From: Pseudomonadota bacterium
GTDB lineage: Bacteria; Pseudomonadota; Gammaproteobacteria; Burkholderiales; Rhodocyclaceae
Length of the DNA: 58,861 nt
Reading direction: 5' to 3'
NCBI GenBank assembly: GCA_008501585.1
Contig: QQUN01000002.1
Coordinates: 1-58,861, forward strand
The notes under the pieces were generated by a model, which ran no database searches, was not told the DNA's origin, and saw only the letters and a program-made list of their open reading frames with translations. This document shows positions 55,826-58,861 of this stretch, piece after piece (position 1 is the first letter of the stretch; each line of letters begins with the position of its first letter). Both the position numbers and the translations under genes were made by a program.

Positions 55826-56250
55826 TGGTTGATGTTGTCGATCGGGCAACCCGTAGCCGGATGATGTCCGGTATTCGGGGGAAGAACACGAAGCCTGAAA
55901 TGGTGGTTAGACGTTATCTGCACGCCCAGGGGCTGCGGTATCGACTACACGTCTCGAGGCTGCCGGGAAAGCCCGATCTCGTCTTCCCAAAGTATCGAGT
56001 TGCGCTGTTCGTGCATGGTTGCTTTTGGCACAGGCATTCGGGCTGCAAATATGCGACGACGCCAGGGACTCGAACTGATTTCTGGCTGAGAAAATTTGCT
56101 GAAAACACGGAGAGAGATAGATTGGTGCTGGAAGCTCTGCATGGGTTAGGTTGGCGCCCCCTGGTTGTGTGGGAGTGCGAGTTGAAGTCTGGGGCCGAGC
56201 GGCTGGCGCTACTGCGCTCAGAGATCACCGGGAATTCATCATATGGTTGA
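55825..56250 (+). CDS. vsr: Very short patch repair endonuclease
   Basis: A 141-residue Vsr protein that nicks next to T:G mismatches arising from deamination of Dcm-methylated cytosine. Typical stretches are RSRMMSGIRGKNTKPE, LPGKPDLVFPKYRVALFVHGCFWHRHSGC and LGWRPLVVWECEL. Asp51 corresponds to the catalytic Asp of E. coli Vsr and His64/His69 to its active-site histidines. ATG 55825 overlaps the preceding stop. Its end overlaps the restriction enzyme start by 8 bp. Confidence 0.94.
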   Translation: MVDVVDRATRSRMMSGIRGKNTKPEMVVRRYLHAQGLRYRLHVSRLPGKPDLVFPKYRVALFVHGCFWHRHSGCKYATTPGTRTDFWLRKFAENTERDRLVLEALHGLGWRPLVVWECELKSGAERLALLRSEITGNSSYG

Positions 56251-57562
56251 GACTGATGATCTTTGGGATGAGTTGCTGCGATGGGCAGCCAAGAGCCAGC
56301 AGCTTTTCGTTAAAAAACTCGCTCGGAATGATTGTTCATGGGCCGATGATCCAGGCAAGCATCAGAACGGCTTTTATGTTCCAAGCGAGATACGGGAGTC
56401 AGGCTTTTTCCCGGAGCTTAAGAATGTCAATCCAGAGAAGTCGCACATCTTCGAGTCTTCACTTCCCACTGTTTGGCCGGCAACCGGTGAGGTTAAACGG
56501 TCCAATTTGAAGCACTACTCCAACAAGGGGTCGGAGATGCATTGCACGGGGGTCCCAAAGGAGGCGTTTGCCGACCTGACCCCGGCTTCGCTGCTTGTGG
56601 GTGGTGTCTTGAAAGAGCCTTTGTCTGGATACATCTGGCACTGGTTCTTTACCGTTGATTCCGGGTCTGATCTTGCTGCAAGAATAGAGACGTCGCTTGA
56701 TGTTGGCGTCAGTTTTCTCTCCGGTCTATTTGAACCTTCGATTCTCGAAGGCGAAGGGGCCGATGAGCTGGCGAGACTTGTCGCAGAAATTGAGGAGGCA
56801 ATGCGGTCTGACACGTTGGCTGATTTCATCGCTGCTGCAGGGCTGATGCCGACACCGGAAGCGTTGGCCATTCAGGCGCAGAGCCGATACATGACCAAGA
56901 GCGGTGCGCGGAGCCTGGATCCGTTTGCGATTGATAGCCCTGGTGACGCGCTCATGGAAATCAGCAGAGACATCGAGTTCTCTTTGTACAAGACGGCCGA
57001 AATGCGTTTCAGGGCGGCAGAGGTCATCAAGATCGTGTCGAGTGGAGATGACGTTGTATCAACCGTCGTAAGGAATTTCGGTCGCCTTGACGCCTTATTC
57101 TTGAGCGCCAGTCAGCAGCGAAAATCTCGAGCGGGAAGGTCTTTCGAGAACCACATTGCGAAGATGCTTGGTGATGGGCGTATCGCTTTCGAGGAACAGG
57201 TGGTCACGGGAGGTCGCCGCCCGGATTTTGTTCTTCCCGATTTGGCGACGCTGAACAACCATGAGCGAGGCAGTGATGATGTGCTGATTCTGTCTGCCAA
57301 GACTACCTTGCGAGAACGCTGGAAGCAGCTTGCGCTGGAGAAGTTCCGGTGCGGGCTGTTTCTGGCAACTGTTGATGATCGTGTTTCCGCCAGTGCAATT
57401 GATGACATGAGCACGCAAGGGATTCACTTGGTCGTGCCGGAATCTCTCAAGAAGGCAAAGGAGGCCTGCTACGCCAAGAAATCGAATGTGATTTCTTTTC
57501 GGGAGTTCTTTGATGACGAACTGGCTCAGAAACGCGCGCACTTGATTTATCCCTTGGCCTGA
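56243..57562 (+). CDS. EcoRII-like type II restriction endonuclease
   Basis: A 439-residue protein. The C-terminal half matches the EcoRII catalytic domain: RAGRSFENHI (296-305), FEEQVVTGGRRPDFVLP with Asp328, and LSAKTTLRERWKQL with Lys353, the PD-(D/E)xK-like core. The N-terminal half should be the effector DNA-binding domain of type IIE enzymes (WADDPGKHQNGFYVPSEIRESGFFP). With the Dcm-like methylase it forms a CCWGG-type system. Base composition is lower in GC than the window, pointing to horizontal acquisition. A terminator follows. Confidence 0.9.
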   Translation: MVETDDLWDELLRWAAKSQQLFVKKLARNDCSWADDPGKHQNGFYVPSEIRESGFFPELKNVNPEKSHIFESSLPTVWPATGEVKRSNLKHYSNKGSEMHCTGVPKEAFADLTPASLLVGGVLKEPLSGYIWHWFFTVDSGSDLAARIETSLDVGVSFLSGLFEPSILEGEGADELARLVAEIEEAMRSDTLADFIAAAGLMPTPEALAIQAQSRYMTKSGARSLDPFAIDSPGDALMEISRDIEFSLYKTAEMRFRAAEVIKIVSSGDDVVSTVVRNFGRLDALFLSASQQRKSRAGRSFENHIAKMLGDGRIAFEEQVVTGGRRPDFVLPDLATLNNHERGSDDVLILSAKTTLRERWKQLALEKFRCGLFLATVDDRVSASAIDDMSTQGIHLVVPESLKKAKEACYAKKSNVISFREFFDDELAQKRAHLIYPLA

Positions 57563-57596
57563 GCGCACGGTGATTTTGGTTTAAAGGGGTAGGGAA

Positions 57597-57621
57597 ACGG
57601 GCCGCAATCGCGACCCGTTTT
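57597..57621 (+). terminator. Intrinsic terminator after the restriction endonuclease
   Basis: ACGGG...CCCGT with inner CGC/GCG pairs is followed by TTTT. It lies 35 nt after the stop, between this gene and convergent thiC. Confidence 0.72.
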
Positions 57622-57644
57622 GCATGCAGACGGCAGGGGAGGGC

Positions 57645-58861
<1,217 letters not shown>

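Overview
The window is high-GC, gene-dense bacterial chromosome. ThiC, GlyA, SdaA, sulfonate-dissimilation genes and many IclR, TRAP and LysR genes with betaproteobacterial sequence character suggest a Rhodocyclales- or Burkholderiales-like environmental betaproteobacterium. This is inferred from gene content; no rRNA or tRNA gene was recognised.

The central theme is dissimilation of C2 sulfonates. On the right (about 38.4-54.2 kb) lies what looks like a complete isethionate module. It has a TRAP transporter (DctP, DctQ, DctM), a GMC-type isethionate dehydrogenase candidate (iseJ) and a divergent IclR regulator (iseR). It also has sulfoacetaldehyde acetyltransferase (xsc2), phosphate acetyltransferase (pta), a TauE/SafE-type sulfite exporter, two chemoreceptors and an orphan sulfonate-type periplasmic binding protein. 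The expected flow is isethionate -> sulfoacetaldehyde -> acetyl phosphate plus sulfite -> acetyl-CoA, with sulfite exported.

On the left (about 0-8.1 kb) is a second, almost identical xsc/iclR pair. It is followed on one side by a YeiH-type exporter and the start of thiC. On the other side is an unusual operon: CobS-like AAA+ ATPase, CobT-like VWA protein, cupin, and two tandem Lin0512-family proteins. No CobN is present. This operon is the best candidate for an undescribed system. The two xsc/iclR copies are direct repeats exactly 49,902 bp apart, without net indels over about 2.8 kb, and their non-coding promoter is even better conserved than the genes.

Between them: 8.1-12.1 kb holds an exporter/regulator group (SugE with a guanidine-II riboswitch, LysE, ABM-like protein, PaiB, MocR). 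12.4-24.3 kb holds an MFS transporter, a flavin reductase, a secreted Cys-rich protein, a Sel1/ExbB-like/DUF2149 envelope module, a two-component system, a ferredoxin/thioredoxin pair, a diguanylate cyclase and an ABC exporter. 24.4-29.7 kb holds an OYE-family oxidoreductase, sdaA, glyA, a LysR regulator and a DUF2502 protein. 29.7-30.8 kb holds a REP-associated tyrosine transposase with its REP hairpins and a UvrD helicase remnant. 31-35.7 kb holds an RpiR regulator with two enoyl-CoA hydratases and an NDP-forming acyl-CoA synthetase. 35.8-38.5 kb holds a HAD dehalogenase, a BASS-type transporter and an AraC regulator.

The right end (54.2-57.6 kb) is a Dcm/Vsr/EcoRII-like restriction-modification island with visibly lower GC. 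It contains an extra small acidic protein between dcm and vsr. Both window ends lie in thiC on the same strand: the N-terminus at the left edge and the C-terminus at the right edge. This implies either two thiC genes or a near-circular sequence lacking roughly half a kilobase.
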